From the NCBI GenBank assembly GCA_945871445.1, contig CAMBWI010000002.1:26334-90333 (forward strand): a DNA stretch of 64,000 bases, given 5' to 3'. The notes beneath the pieces are model-generated. The model saw only the letters and a list, made by a program, of their open reading frames with translations, ran no database searches and was not told the DNA's origin. The position numbers were made by a program, and so were the translations under genes. Shown in pieces: positions 8,808 through 18,891 of this stretch (position 1 is the stretch's first letter; every line of letters starts with the position of its first letter). This stretch comes from Singulisphaera sp. GP187. GTDB taxonomy: Bacteria; Planctomycetota; Phycisphaerae; Phycisphaerales; SM1A02.

Positions 8808-9956
8808 TCAGCGCTGGAAAATTGGTAAATACCGATTTGGCATTTGAAGCACAATTAACGCCATCGCCGTTGCGTATGACTCGCCGGCTTGATGATCAAT
8901 CCACGAACCGTCGTCACTCTGTATAGCGATCAACTCTTCACGAACTCTCGACCACCATTTTTCCCAGCGATCTCCACCTGCGAGATACATAGCTTGGGTT
9001 GCGTAATACTGTCCATAAAAATAATGTGCGACCATTTGTGTTCCGCCTGTCGTTGCGATTGTGGAATTACCGGATAAATATTCCAAACCTCGTTCGATGG
9101 AATCATCTTCATACACCCCCGCATAGAAAAGGCTTGTGACTCCTGCGGCTGTTCGTGGCCACGCGCTTGAACCTGGTTGACGCATATATCGAAAGCCACC
9201 ATCGGCATTCTGACAATCTCGAACATATCGAACCGCACGGTCAATTGTGTCTTTTGAAATTTTAATACCAGCGTTTCGTGCGCTTCGCATCGCCATCACT
9301 TGACAAATCGTGACGGAAACATCTGCGTCATACGGAACGGGGTTGTAACGCCAACCACCCTCATCATTTTGACTGTTCAAGATTAAATCGATCGCACGAA
9401 CAAGCGCATCTCGAACGCGCGAATCGGTTGAATTCATTCCATAAATCTCGCCCAGAAAAAGGGTGGCGAATCCATGACCATACATTGGTCCGGTGGTGCT
9501 TTCCGCGGCAAGCAATCCGCTTTCAGATTTGTTTGCAAGAACGAATTCAAGTGCACGGGAAACTTGCTCACCATAGCGACCTCGACCAGGCAAGTTGCCA
9601 TCCGCCATAAAAGCAAGTGCGGCCAAAGATGCGATACCAACATGCCGACCATAGCGACCTCTTCCGAATGATCCATCATCATTCTGTGATGATGCAAGGA
9701 ATGCAAGTCCACGCTCTATAGAGCGAGCTAATTCTTTGGTGATTTCATTTTGTGCTGGTTTGTTTTCTGCCCCACCAACAGCCTTCTTTGATTCTGGCGC
9801 CACTGCATCGCTTGGTGATGTTGGAGTGGTGGGTTCGATTGGGGTGTCGGATTTCTTTTGAGGTTCTTCTTTTTGTGTTGGCTGTGCTGCGACCTTTTCG
9901 ACAGTTGGTTGCGGCAGAGATTGAAGCGCGAGAATGAGTGTGATCGAATAAATCAT
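8808..9956 (-). CDS. Secreted prenyltransferase/squalene-oxidase-repeat (alpha/alpha toroid) protein
   Basis: The protein carries repeated QNDDGSFG-, QNDEGGWRYN- and QNADGGFRYM-type motifs, each followed by a helix. This is the pattern of the prenyltransferase and squalene-hopene cyclase toroid. In place of the cyclase DxDD acid motif I see DADVSVT, so classical terpene cyclase chemistry is doubtful. The N-terminus chosen here (MIYSITLILALQSL) gives a signal peptide followed by a Pro/Thr/Lys-rich linker of about 60 residues. A longer frame beginning at 10025 would overlap the upstream gene. It is 20 bases downstream of the Ser/Gln-rich gene and 5 bases upstream of the terminal operon gene. 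Planctomycetes carry many such secreted repeat proteins of unknown role. Confidence 0.8.
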   Translation of the reverse strand: MIYSITLILALQSLPQPTVEKVAAQPTQKEEPQKKSDTPIEPTTPTSPSDAVAPESKKAVGGAENKPAQNEITKELARSIERGLAFLASSQNDDGSFGRGRYGRHVGIASLAALAFMADGNLPGRGRYGEQVSRALEFVLANKSESGLLAAESTTGPMYGHGFATLFLGEIYGMNSTDSRVRDALVRAIDLILNSQNDEGGWRYNPVPYDADVSVTICQVMAMRSARNAGIKISKDTIDRAVRYVRDCQNADGGFRYMRQPGSSAWPRTAAGVTSLFYAGVYEDDSIERGLEYLSGNSTIATTGGTQMVAHYFYGQYYATQAMYLAGGDRWEKWWSRVREELIAIQSDDGSWIDHQAGESYATAMALIVLQMPNRYLPIFQR

Positions 9957-9976
9957 ATTGTCTTGCTGTTTGTGTT

Positions 9977-10798
9977 TTATGGCTTCGATTCTTCTGCAAT
10001 CCGCCTGTAATACGCTTCGGTCCAACGACGATACACCGAAGACATCTTTTCACGAACACCCTGACGAATGATCTCGCGTGTTCTTGGGGGTAAATTTCCC
10101 CACTCTTCATCTGTCTCTTGAATCACTCCGCCCTCGATTGCATCAACGACTGGTGGTAGTTCGCCGGGTTTATCTCCGGTGGGTTGTGATTTCGATGAGC
10201 CTGGCTTTTCTCCCTCTTTTTGTGTGGCTCGTTGTCTTGCTTCTTCTCGTCGTTTTTCTTCAGACCCTGCAGATTCTGATTGATTTGCGCCCTTTTCATC
10301 GCCTGGCTTTGCGGATCCTTTTTGTTTGTCACCAGAGGATGAAGATGAGGATGAGGATGAACTTGATGATGATTGTTGCTGTTGTTGCTGTGCAGATGCG
10401 ATCAATGCGTCGAGTCTTGCGAGAACATCTTCTTGAATTCTTTGGACCGCAGTTCCAGAATCTTTTTCGTTTAACAGTATTGCGCTTCGTCGCATCCCAT
10501 CGACCGTCGCCTCAAGGGTGTTCTTTGCTTCCTTTTCACTTAAAATTCTTTGGAGTGTTTCTCTTTGTGTGCGACCACTTTCTGCGCTCGCCTTCTTTGA
10601 ATCTGTTTCGGCGATACCAAGAAGATCGTCGAGTGATTTTTCATCATCTGCCACCGGTTTTTCTGTCGTAGATCCCTGGGTGGTCTGTGGTGGTGGTGAA
10701 CTAGGAGGTGGTGTTTGTGATTCTTGAGAATTGTTTGCACCAACATGCGTGATAGACGCAAACACAAACAAGAGTGTTATGGATGTTGTACTTTTCAA
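9977..10798 (-). CDS. Secreted low-complexity protein with conserved C-terminal helix, MoxR operon
   Basis: A clear signal peptide (MKSTTSITLLFVFASITHVGA) requires the TTG at 10798, since no other start codon precedes it. That TTG overlaps the TGA of the upstream gene as TTGA, so translation is probably coupled. After a Pro/Thr region comes a helical stretch (ETLQRILSEKEAKNTLEA), then six glutamines, then fourteen serines, then a Lys/Glu/Ser-rich region. The last 45 residues (EEWGNLPPRTREIIRQGVR and a YYRRIAEE end) form an amphipathic module that I recall at the C-terminus of many planctomycete operon proteins of this type. Function unknown. It may bridge the large coiled-coil membrane protein to the secreted partners. 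Confidence 0.75.
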   Translation of the reverse strand: MKSTTSITLLFVFASITHVGANNSQESQTPPPSSPPPQTTQGSTTEKPVADDEKSLDDLLGIAETDSKKASAESGRTQRETLQRILSEKEAKNTLEATVDGMRRSAILLNEKDSGTAVQRIQEDVLARLDALIASAQQQQQQSSSSSSSSSSSSSGDKQKGSAKPGDEKGANQSESAGSEEKRREEARQRATQKEGEKPGSSKSQPTGDKPGELPPVVDAIEGGVIQETDEEWGNLPPRTREIIRQGVREKMSSVYRRWTEAYYRRIAEESKP

Positions 10799-13700
10799 AT
10801 TGGATTCCTCGCTTCTTCTTCTGGTTGAATAGGGGGATCATCCTTGGGGGGGACCAAGACTGGAACTTCTGCGTTTTCGCGTTCTTTCATCTTCCGCTCT
10901 AGTTCTTCACGAAGCTTCTCTGCAATCTTTGCAATGGAATCTTGTCTTTGCGCCAAACCATTTATTGCATCAACGGGAACTTGTGTGCTTTCGATTGCCT
11001 TTGTTCGTTCATAGATGCGCTGCTGAAGCGAACGTATCACCTTCAATTCTGCAAGTGGTGGAATCAATGGTTTTTCTTCTTCGCCACCACCGCCTCCGCC
11101 ACCGCCCGTTTCTTGGTTTGGGTCTGCAAATGGATCGTCGGGTTTCTTTGCGGCCTCACCGAGGGCACCAACCAGCCCGCGAAGAATTTCCATCACCTCT
11201 CGTTCCATTTCTATTGTTGATTGTGTTGGTGGTCCACTTCTCAAATCTGCTGCTGCACGAGCAGCAGCGTCAAGAGCGAGTGTCGTTGCTTCTGTGAATG
11301 TTGGAGACTTTTGAACATCTTGCGAACTTTCTGATATTGCCGCAATTGCTTGCCGAATGCTTTCTTGCTCGACACCAAGACGGCGAGCTTCGACAAGTAC
11401 TCGCCGATCACTCCCTTTATTGAGCAGTGATTCGGACGCTATAAACAATCCCTCTTCGCGGTCATAGAGATCTTTGTATTGCTTAACGAGTTCGCGCACT
11501 CGTTGTTGACGTTCTTGTTCTTTGTTCTTTGTTTCTTGTTGGCGCACAACTTCGAGTGCCTCTTGAAAGAGGGCGGTTGCACGCACAAGATTTTCGTGAC
11601 CAAGTGCAACTTGAGATGGTGATGCCCCAAGAGCACTTGCTGCGCGACCGTCAGCCTCTGCTCCGCGTTCAATAAGGCGTACAACCCGTTGTGCGTTTGG
11701 TCCAGCAGAGCGTCCTTCATCCGCTACCGCAGAGGCGTTCAGTGAAAGTGTCGCCGCTTGTTGAGAAACAGCAAGTGATGACTTCTCAACCACAGCGCCA
11801 TCTGCTGTTAAGAGTGCAAGTCCAAGCTCTTCGGTGCTTTGGGATTGAAGAACGAGTTGTTTAAGGGCATCAACAAGAGTTGCAAGTCGACGGCGCAGAG
11901 TCTCGGTTCTCGCTTTTTCATCATCGGCAAGATCGCCAATCATTTTCTGGACGGTTTGCAGAGCTGATGCTGATGAGCGTTGTGCTTCATCAAGACGATT
12001 TTCTCTTGTCGCTTGTTCTGTTTGTTCCATACGAGCCACGAGTGATTCGTTATCGCCTCGCTCTGCCGCTTGTCGAAGGTTATCCGCACGAGCCAAGTCT
12101 TCCTTTTCAATTTTCTTGGCGCGTTCTTTAAGTTCTTCAATGGTTTCACGCGCGGTTTGAGCTGCAGTTTTCGCGCCTTCTGCTGCACGATCCAAACTCG
12201 CGGATTCATCTGCTGACAACTCCGAGCGATTACGCCCAATCGTATTTGCTCCCGCCCTTGTCCTTTCTTTTTCTGATTGTGAAATAGCCTCTGCGACTTT
12301 TTCTAATTTGCGGGCCGCCATCCACGCATCTTTATCTTTATCGAGGAGTGTTGCGAGATCGTTCAGTTCGCTGCGAACCTCCCGTTGTGCTTCTTTGGCG
12401 TCTTCAATCTTCTTGTTGCTCCGATTCGAATCTTGATTTTCTTTATCTTCTGATTGAATTTGGGCCGCTTCTTGTAAATTATTTCGAGCCGATTCGCTTT
12501 GTGTTTGAGCGGTTTGGAGGATGTCATCTGCGGCTTCAATCATGCTTCGTGTCGCGTCATCTTGAATATCATTTCGATCAAGTCTTTTTTCGAGTCCGTC
12601 CATCATTGAGCGGATGGTTGAAATACGCTCACCAATTTCGGTTTGGGGGCGCACTTTGGTTGATGCAGATTCTTCGCGTGTCATCAAACCTGCTTGTCGC
12701 TCGTTTGTTCGTATCGCACCTTGACGAATTGCGGCGATCGTGTTGCGTGTTTCTTCCTCAAACTGTGGGCGGGTCAACACACGAATACGTCGTGGTGTCG
12801 ATCGCGTTCCTTCTCGTGCAACACCATCAAGGCGGAAGACATCGTCAGCGATAAGAGTAATTTCAAACACATCTCCAGGTTGGGCGTTGGCGGTAGAAAG
12901 ATCAAAGAGTGTTTCCGTTTCAGCTTCACGCTCTCCTTCGACCAAAACAGAAACTAAATCTTTGCGCCAGGTTTTTGATTTGCTTACTTGAATGGCGATT
13001 CGATCAAGCCCAACATCGTCGCGACCTATGCCTTTGATTGGGATGAGTGCGGTTGCGAGAACAGTTTCATCTGTGTTTGGTTCGGTCACAAGTGCTTCGG
13101 GGGGTACATCTGCCGCAACATCAATCACAGCCTGAATGTCATCAATGTTTTGAACTCCATTCTTGTCTATCAAGCGGATATTCAGTGAACGAGATTGATC
13201 TGCAAGCCATTCAATATGCCATTTCCCATCGAGATCTGAAAATTCGAACTGGGTGTCATCTGGGTCATCGCCTTTTTTGTTGTTGGACCAAATCAACGTT
13301 GATCGAAGCCAGTTCTCGCGTTGTAATTCATCTGTTGGAACAACAATGGTGCCGGTTGGCAACAAATCAAATCCAACCATAGATCCCGCGAGGATTGTTG
13401 TGGGAATACGACCATTATTATTTGTGCCATTCCCAAGTTCATAAAATTGTGATTGAATCTTTGTTGCGTATTGTGGTGGTGTGATAGAGGCGGTCAACGA
13501 TGTGAGGGTTGGCGCTTCAACAAAATCGATTCGTTGGATGTTTGTTTCAACATCGCGCGTCAAGAATTGGAATTCAATCGAATCAGACCCGGCTTCGATC
13601 AATCGCTCAAATCGAGTTTCGCTCTGATGAATCAATTGAATTTTTTCCCACACACCAATATTGTCTCCAACTGTTCGACGAAGTCGAACCCAAACGGGCT

Positions 13701-14358
13701 CGGTTTCTGGGTTTCCACGAAACAAATCCGATTTCAGGGCTAACGCTGTTTGTTTGGGGTGGTGGGTCGCGAATGTTGTGCTACGGATTCCTGTTCGTGC
13801 CGGCCACTCCGCTAACACCCAAGGTGTAAGCGTTCTGAGGATTCCGGTTGTAGCAAGCGATGGTGAAAAAACAAAAAAACCAACCCACAACATAACAACA
13901 ACGGCGAATGCGACAAATTCTTTCTTGAGTTGTGATGTTGATAACAAACCATAAATATCTTGTGGAGAGACCAACGCAATTGCGTCCAACTCTACCTTTT
14001 TTGCAAATGGATTTTGTGTGAAATTTTGATCTGCCGCAAACTCGACACCAGACGCAAGGCGGCCGGACGCTTGGGGGTTACGTTTTTCAACCTCAAGAGC
14101 CAATTTGACTCGAGATGATGGTGGAGTCAAAACCGGTAAAAAACGATTTCGGAACAACCAACCAACAAAGAACACAAGTCCCAACAAAATGAACCAACGA
14201 AGCGGAGAGGGGAATCGAATGAGTGCATCAACCGCAACACATCCAGAAAGTGCAAGGATCACTGTTCGTCCCAAGACTATTGATTTCTCGGCAATGCGTA
14301 TTGTGCGCATGCGTCGACCAACATCATCAAATTCTTGGGGCAGGTTTCGGGTGATCAT
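10795..14358 (-). CDS. Very large DUF4175-like membrane protein with long coiled coils, MoxR operon
   Basis: The 1187-residue protein begins with two closely spaced transmembrane helices (about residues 30-70). A third hydrophobic segment lies near residue 150 (FVAFAVVVMLWVGFFVF). A beta-rich extracytoplasmic portion of about 400 residues follows. The rest, roughly residues 560-1120, is almost entirely charged coiled coil (Glu, Arg, Gln, Ala). The layout resembles DUF4175 proteins found next to MoxR/VWA genes. A glycine run (GGGGGGGG) lies near the C-terminus before a proline-rich tail. It starts 19 bases after the VWA gene and overlaps the next gene by 4 bases. It may be a periplasmic scaffold, which is inference from architecture only. 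Confidence 0.78.
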   Translation of the reverse strand: MITRNLPQEFDDVGRRMRTIRIAEKSIVLGRTVILALSGCVAVDALIRFPSPLRWFILLGLVFFVGWLFRNRFLPVLTPPSSRVKLALEVEKRNPQASGRLASGVEFAADQNFTQNPFAKKVELDAIALVSPQDIYGLLSTSQLKKEFVAFAVVVMLWVGFFVFSPSLATTGILRTLTPWVLAEWPARTGIRSTTFATHHPKQTALALKSDLFRGNPETEPVWVRLRRTVGDNIGVWEKIQLIHQSETRFERLIEAGSDSIEFQFLTRDVETNIQRIDFVEAPTLTSLTASITPPQYATKIQSQFYELGNGTNNNGRIPTTILAGSMVGFDLLPTGTIVVPTDELQRENWLRSTLIWSNNKKGDDPDDTQFEFSDLDGKWHIEWLADQSRSLNIRLIDKNGVQNIDDIQAVIDVAADVPPEALVTEPNTDETVLATALIPIKGIGRDDVGLDRIAIQVSKSKTWRKDLVSVLVEGEREAETETLFDLSTANAQPGDVFEITLIADDVFRLDGVAREGTRSTPRRIRVLTRPQFEEETRNTIAAIRQGAIRTNERQAGLMTREESASTKVRPQTEIGERISTIRSMMDGLEKRLDRNDIQDDATRSMIEAADDILQTAQTQSESARNNLQEAAQIQSEDKENQDSNRSNKKIEDAKEAQREVRSELNDLATLLDKDKDAWMAARKLEKVAEAISQSEKERTRAGANTIGRNRSELSADESASLDRAAEGAKTAAQTARETIEELKERAKKIEKEDLARADNLRQAAERGDNESLVARMEQTEQATRENRLDEAQRSSASALQTVQKMIGDLADDEKARTETLRRRLATLVDALKQLVLQSQSTEELGLALLTADGAVVEKSSLAVSQQAATLSLNASAVADEGRSAGPNAQRVVRLIERGAEADGRAASALGASPSQVALGHENLVRATALFQEALEVVRQQETKNKEQERQQRVRELVKQYKDLYDREEGLFIASESLLNKGSDRRVLVEARRLGVEQESIRQAIAAISESSQDVQKSPTFTEATTLALDAAARAAADLRSGPPTQSTIEMEREVMEILRGLVGALGEAAKKPDDPFADPNQETGGGGGGGGEEEKPLIPPLAELKVIRSLQQRIYERTKAIESTQVPVDAINGLAQRQDSIAKIAEKLREELERKMKERENAEVPVLVPPKDDPPIQPEEEARNPI

Positions 14359-14377
14359 GTTTGATTCCTGTGAAATC

Positions 14378-16666
14378 CTACGCCAACCTCAACACTCTTC
14401 GGCCGATCCATTCCAACAAAAGAAGTAGAAGAACAAGAAAGAGTGCTGCGGGGCTATTCCAAATAGGGTCAAGAATGGAGCGCTCTCGACTCGCCGCACG
14501 CTTGGGCAAGAGTTGTCGCAATTTTTCGATTTCAACAGGAGCAATAACCGACCCGTTTGTTCGTGTTGCAAGATCGATGAGTTGGGGGTGGTCTGTTTCT
14601 GGGTGAGACAACTCTGTGTCGTTTTGAATAACTTTGACCACCTGTTCCATATTGTTGATTCTTGAAGATTCAACACGAACTCTCCAAAGGCCTGGATTCT
14701 CTGGAGTCCAAAGCCCAACCCAACCAGATGTTTCGCGAGTAATTTGTATTGCTTGCTCGGTTGGTGTTCCCGTGGTTTCGATTGGCTGAATCTGAACATC
14801 AAGTGGACCGTCGCCCGCGGTGTTTGCGGCTTTGGGATCTTGGATCTCGACTCGAATGATTGCTGGGGTTCCCACTTCGGGTTGCTTTGGTTCAACGACC
14901 AACCGAAACGAGTTTCCATCGGATTGTGTTGTGCCACGAGAAAGGTAGCGAATGAATTGAATCCAAAACCTCTCTTGATATGTTTCGCCAATTCCGTGAC
15001 GCCAACGCCACGTTTCGTCGGTTGCGACATAAACAACTAATCCAGCTCCATATCGCATCGAAAGAACAATTGGAGATGATGATTTCCCAGAGAGTGTTCG
15101 ACCTTGTGCGAGAACTTCGGTGGTTGGTTTCAGTGAACTTTTTTCAATTCGTTGAGCCCACTCCAACTGACCTCGTTCACCAGATGGTGAGAGTGTGGCT
15201 GGCCATCTCTCTTTTGCAGATTCACCCAAACGCATAACACCTGCTCGCAACGCATTTTCTGTTGGTTCTACATAAATCGCTTCATCAAATCTTTCTGGAA
15301 CTCCGTGCATTGGGAGAAGATCTTCCAAATCTGTTCCCTTCCAAGAATTGGGTGTTGATCGTTCTCCCCCGATCCACAAAAGACCCGCTCCTCGTTCACT
15401 TACAGCTTGTTTGATTTGTGTAATTTGTGTTCCCGACAAACTCCCAGATGGCACGTCGCCAAGGATAAACAAGTCATAATTCATAAACTCATCTTCGGTT
15501 TGTGGCAACCGTTCGAGTGGGGCGTTTCCCTCTTGTGCAAAATCGCGATCGGCCGACAAAAGCATTACCGAACTTTCGAAAGATGATTCTCGCACCAATA
15601 GGTTTTTGAGATACCTGAATTCCCACCTTGGATATCCCTCGATATATAAGACACGAAGTGGTCGATCAATAAAATCGACTTCAACAGCCTGTTCATCATT
15701 CGCACGAACAAGATCTTCTGAACTGGCTCGAACACGAACAACCCACCGAGTTGGTCCCGCTTCGGATTGAACGCCGGTCAATACCGCCTCTGCTCTTTGA
15801 TTGACAAACTCTTCAGGTGTGACCTCGACAGTGTGAATCACCTTTCCTGTTTTTTCGTCTATTAAATCGACCTGTATAGAAGTGCGTGGTGCCCCACCAA
15901 CACACTGCAACTTTGCAACAACCGGAACTTGGTCTCGAATAAATGCGCGAGATGGTGCCTCGGCTTCGGTAACTGCCAGATCGGTCGTCGCGTCTGCAGA
16001 TCCAAGCGGCACAACAAACACGGGCACAGCACGAGCTTGAAGTGCTCGTAAAACACCTCTATCAATTGGACGTGTTGTTCGCCCATCAGAAATAATGACA
16101 ACCCCACTTGCTGGTCTCCCTGCGAGTTTGCGTAGTGCTGTTTCAATTGGAACCGTTAAGTCTGTCGACCAACCATCTGGTTCTTGGAGTTGTTTTGGAT
16201 CAAGATTGAACGCAGATGCGTGAAAGCCAAGCCAAACAATCTCGCTTTCCTTTTGAATGTCCGACCAAACATTGTTTTGGAGTATTTGCCGAATCACCCC
16301 ATCCCGTGATTCAATTGATCCATCTTCGCGGCGGCTATCGCTTACAGACATACTCCGACTTCGATCAACCAAAACCGCAACCCAATCTGGCTGGTTCTCT
16401 GTGATGGGTAGTTGAAGTAGTGGCCCAGCGATCAGTGCGCTCACAAAAACAAAAAGTATCCCACGAATAGTTGCGAGCGTGAATCGAGTGAACCTCGAAC
16501 CAACCATTCTCCTATAACTCCAAACAACAATAATTATTGTGCCCACAAACATCAAAAACCAACCCCAAACAGCGGGTGGGTATTGCCAAGTCAACTGAAT
16601 CCCATCGGCGCCTTCTGGAATCACATCCAATCCAAAGAACCATCGAAAAAAACTTGATGAGGTCAT
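14378..16666 (-). CDS. Membrane protein with von Willebrand factor A domain and glutamine-amidotransferase-like region
   Basis: ATG 16666 overlaps the upstream stop as ATGA, and I prefer it to the longer frame from 16726. The protein of 762 residues has two N-terminal helices (WGWFLMFVGTIIIVVWSY and GILFVFVSALIAGPLL). A VWA domain follows with an intact MIDAS motif, DRSRSMSVS. The middle holds YIEGYPRWEFRYLKNLL and a FILGDVPSGSLS segment, typical of the class I amidotransferase-like region in planctomycete VWA proteins. A beta-sandwich and a final transmembrane helix (ALFLVLLLLLLEW) close the protein. Family members bind divalent metal and protein ligands outside the cytoplasm. It is the fourth gene of the MoxR operon. 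Confidence 0.82.
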   Translation of the reverse strand: MTSSSFFRWFFGLDVIPEGADGIQLTWQYPPAVWGWFLMFVGTIIIVVWSYRRMVGSRFTRFTLATIRGILFVFVSALIAGPLLQLPITENQPDWVAVLVDRSRSMSVSDSRREDGSIESRDGVIRQILQNNVWSDIQKESEIVWLGFHASAFNLDPKQLQEPDGWSTDLTVPIETALRKLAGRPASGVVIISDGRTTRPIDRGVLRALQARAVPVFVVPLGSADATTDLAVTEAEAPSRAFIRDQVPVVAKLQCVGGAPRTSIQVDLIDEKTGKVIHTVEVTPEEFVNQRAEAVLTGVQSEAGPTRWVVRVRASSEDLVRANDEQAVEVDFIDRPLRVLYIEGYPRWEFRYLKNLLVRESSFESSVMLLSADRDFAQEGNAPLERLPQTEDEFMNYDLFILGDVPSGSLSGTQITQIKQAVSERGAGLLWIGGERSTPNSWKGTDLEDLLPMHGVPERFDEAIYVEPTENALRAGVMRLGESAKERWPATLSPSGERGQLEWAQRIEKSSLKPTTEVLAQGRTLSGKSSSPIVLSMRYGAGLVVYVATDETWRWRHGIGETYQERFWIQFIRYLSRGTTQSDGNSFRLVVEPKQPEVGTPAIIRVEIQDPKAANTAGDGPLDVQIQPIETTGTPTEQAIQITRETSGWVGLWTPENPGLWRVRVESSRINNMEQVVKVIQNDTELSHPETDHPQLIDLATRTNGSVIAPVEIEKLRQLLPKRAASRERSILDPIWNSPAALFLVLLLLLLEWIGRRVLRLA

Positions 16667-18891
16667 TGGTGCTCTCTTGCAGTTTTTGGTGATGTCGCAC
16701 CCACCGATGAGTATTTCGCGAGCCATGTTTCGCCCAACAACAACAGAAGGAGTGCACTAAAAAACCAAACAGCAAACGATCTTCCCTGAAATGCACGCGC
16801 AATTGAAGTGGTCTGAGTTGTGTTGTTTGTTTGTGTTGTTGTGCTTGATGTAGAAGCAATATCGTTTGTTATGTCTTTGTTGTTTTGAATGATTGTAGAA
16901 TTCTTGAATACGCCCATGATCTCTTCTGGAGATGTTGGTTGTGTGGATGCTGCGGTTGGATCAATGTTGGCAACCACCCAACCAACAGTTCGTCCCGATC
17001 TATCGATAGCGGAATAAACTCCGGGGAGCGAAACCGGTTGTGAAAGTGTTCCGTTTGGGTCAACGGAAATCACGCGTTCGTCATCTGCAACAACCCCCTC
17101 GCGCCCAAGTGTGAGTTTCAATCCGATCGCTCCAGAAATTATGTTTGGAAGACGATCACACCCAACAATCATTTGCCTTCCCCGTTCTACTTGTGCGACT
17201 GATTGTCGAACCAATTCTTGAAACAGTGGAACCATAAGTGGTTTTGTTGGAAGGTTCGTCCAATCAAGTTCGGGTGGTGCGGAAAAGAAAAGGATAGATC
17301 CACGCGAACCATCGCTTGTTCCGCGAGTAAGAAAGGGGATTTTGTTTCCCATTTCAAGAATAACTTCACCGCGATTCACCGGCACAGAGATGTCGAACCA
17401 TTGGCTCACACTGATGGGCTGGATAAGTTCTTGTAGCTCTGAAGAAAGTTGAAAAAGAAGTTGGTGGGGCGTGGTTGATTTCTGAATGGAAATTGGTGGG
17501 TCGCTCTTTGTCGCTTTTTGTGAAATACTCCAACCCAAATCAAACGCCCTCAAAAACACATCTTGCCAAGCGGAGTTTGTTGTTTGTGGTGGTGGAACAA
17601 CAATAACCACCAATCCGGATTTGACCGCTTGTGACAAAACTGCCCATCCAGCCATATCAATTGCGTCTGGTCGGAGAACAATTACACAGTCAAGTCCACG
17701 GCAACGCTGTGTGTTTAGCGCTGTTGGTTCAATCATTTCTGTTTCGATTCCAACATCATCTGTTGGTCGTAGCGCTCGCTCAACCCACGCGCCGCCCCTG
17801 GTGTTGGATTCGAACGACTGGTTGTTTGTGTTTATTGAAACACGGTCAACAATTCCAACCCGAACCGTGTCTCTTGTGGAGAGAATGGCGAAGCGTGAAT
17901 TATCTGCTGGTTGAGCGTCGGTTTGAAAAAGATTTGCGCGAAGCGCGGTTTCGCTTCGCTGACTATTTGAGATGGTGATTGTTCCGTTTACGACCGCTTC
18001 TGTTTGACCGTCTTTCCACGTTGATGAAATTGAAAGGCGGTTGTTGTCGTCTGAAACAATGTTGATTTGCGACTTGTCTGATCCAAGGCGACCACCTTCA
18101 CGTCGAAGTTTTATTTGGAGGGGAACGCCACCCTTTATAGAAAGGGGGCTTTTCGCTTGTGGTTCGAATGAGATTATTTGTGTGTTGTTGACATCGGTTT
18201 GATTTGGGGGGGTTAAAAGTAACCTGGTTTGACTTGGGGTTTGGGTGGTCGTTTCTTGTGGGTTGGTGGATTTGGGTGTGGAACTTATGTCTGCGATGCT
18301 TCCGCGACGAAATTCACTAATGATGCCTATAAGTGGGGTTGTATTTGTGGCTATATCGATTGTTGCGGCGATGTTTGATGGTGTGTCTGAAACTTTTGTC
18401 GCAACAAGGGTTGCTCTTGCTGCCGAGATGTCTGTGGTTGGTGGCCAAACAAGCGATCGTGGGCCAGCGGTTAAAAGAAGGCCGACTCGATCGCCTGGTT
18501 TCAAATCGTCTATCGACGCAATGGCTTTTGTTTGTGATGTTGTGAAAGATTCTTTTCCTTCATGGGTTGTTTGTTGAGAAACTCCATCATCAATAACCAA
18601 TATAAGTTCTTGTGGCATGCTTGAATTTGTGGGGGTTTTTTCTTTGTCGGCTTGAAGAAGTGGGCCAGCAACAGCCATTCCAGCCAGAACAACAATCATG
18701 CATCGCAAAACCAACAAAGCCAACCTTTCTAATCGCCGACGTCGGGTTGTTTGTTGAACGGCTTGCAACAACAAATCCATTGCCGCCCATTCGATCTTCT
18801 TTTTCCGCCTTCGAAAGAAAAAATGGAGTGTGATTGGGATAATTGTTGCGATCACTCCAATTATTGCGAGTGTTGGTGTTGCAAAAATCAC
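16663..18891 (-). CDS. BatA-like N-terminal membrane domain protein, MoxR operon
   Basis: The first 75 residues match the aerotolerance-regulator (BatA) N-terminus: a helix (LAIIGVIATIIPITLHFFF), RRRKKKIEWAAMDLL, and a second helix (LALLVLRCMIVVLAGMAVAG). A VWA-like fold follows, but its metal site reads VIDDGVSQ rather than DxSxS, so metal binding is probably lost. A long Thr/Asn/Gln-rich extracytoplasmic part runs to a C-terminal helix (FFSALLLLLLGETWL). The start is GTG 18891, which overlaps the DUF58 stop as GTGA. Its 4-base overlap with the next gene supports coupled expression. Bat proteins in other bacteria form membrane complexes linked to stress tolerance. The exact role here is unknown. 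Confidence 0.82.
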   Translation of the reverse strand: MIFATPTLAIIGVIATIIPITLHFFFRRRKKKIEWAAMDLLLQAVQQTTRRRRLERLALLVLRCMIVVLAGMAVAGPLLQADKEKTPTNSSMPQELILVIDDGVSQQTTHEGKESFTTSQTKAIASIDDLKPGDRVGLLLTAGPRSLVWPPTTDISAARATLVATKVSDTPSNIAATIDIATNTTPLIGIISEFRRGSIADISSTPKSTNPQETTTQTPSQTRLLLTPPNQTDVNNTQIISFEPQAKSPLSIKGGVPLQIKLRREGGRLGSDKSQINIVSDDNNRLSISSTWKDGQTEAVVNGTITISNSQRSETALRANLFQTDAQPADNSRFAILSTRDTVRVGIVDRVSINTNNQSFESNTRGGAWVERALRPTDDVGIETEMIEPTALNTQRCRGLDCVIVLRPDAIDMAGWAVLSQAVKSGLVVIVVPPPQTTNSAWQDVFLRAFDLGWSISQKATKSDPPISIQKSTTPHQLLFQLSSELQELIQPISVSQWFDISVPVNRGEVILEMGNKIPFLTRGTSDGSRGSILFFSAPPELDWTNLPTKPLMVPLFQELVRQSVAQVERGRQMIVGCDRLPNIISGAIGLKLTLGREGVVADDERVISVDPNGTLSQPVSLPGVYSAIDRSGRTVGWVVANIDPTAASTQPTSPEEIMGVFKNSTIIQNNKDITNDIASTSSTTTQTNNTTQTTSIARAFQGRSFAVWFFSALLLLLLGETWLAKYSSVGATSPKTAREHQ

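Noticed and set aside
9957..10025. Upstream extension of the prenyltransferase-repeat gene
   Set aside because: It would overlap the upstream gene and hide the signal peptide; ATG 9956 is better.
10078..10671. Plus-strand ORF of 197 residues
   Set aside because: Antisense of the Ser/Gln/Lys-rich gene; leucine- and valine-rich text arises from the opposite-strand codons, and no ribosome site was seen.
12348..12854. Plus-strand ORF inside the large coiled-coil gene
   Set aside because: Antisense of a long charged coiled coil; no motif, and the minus-strand frame is continuous.
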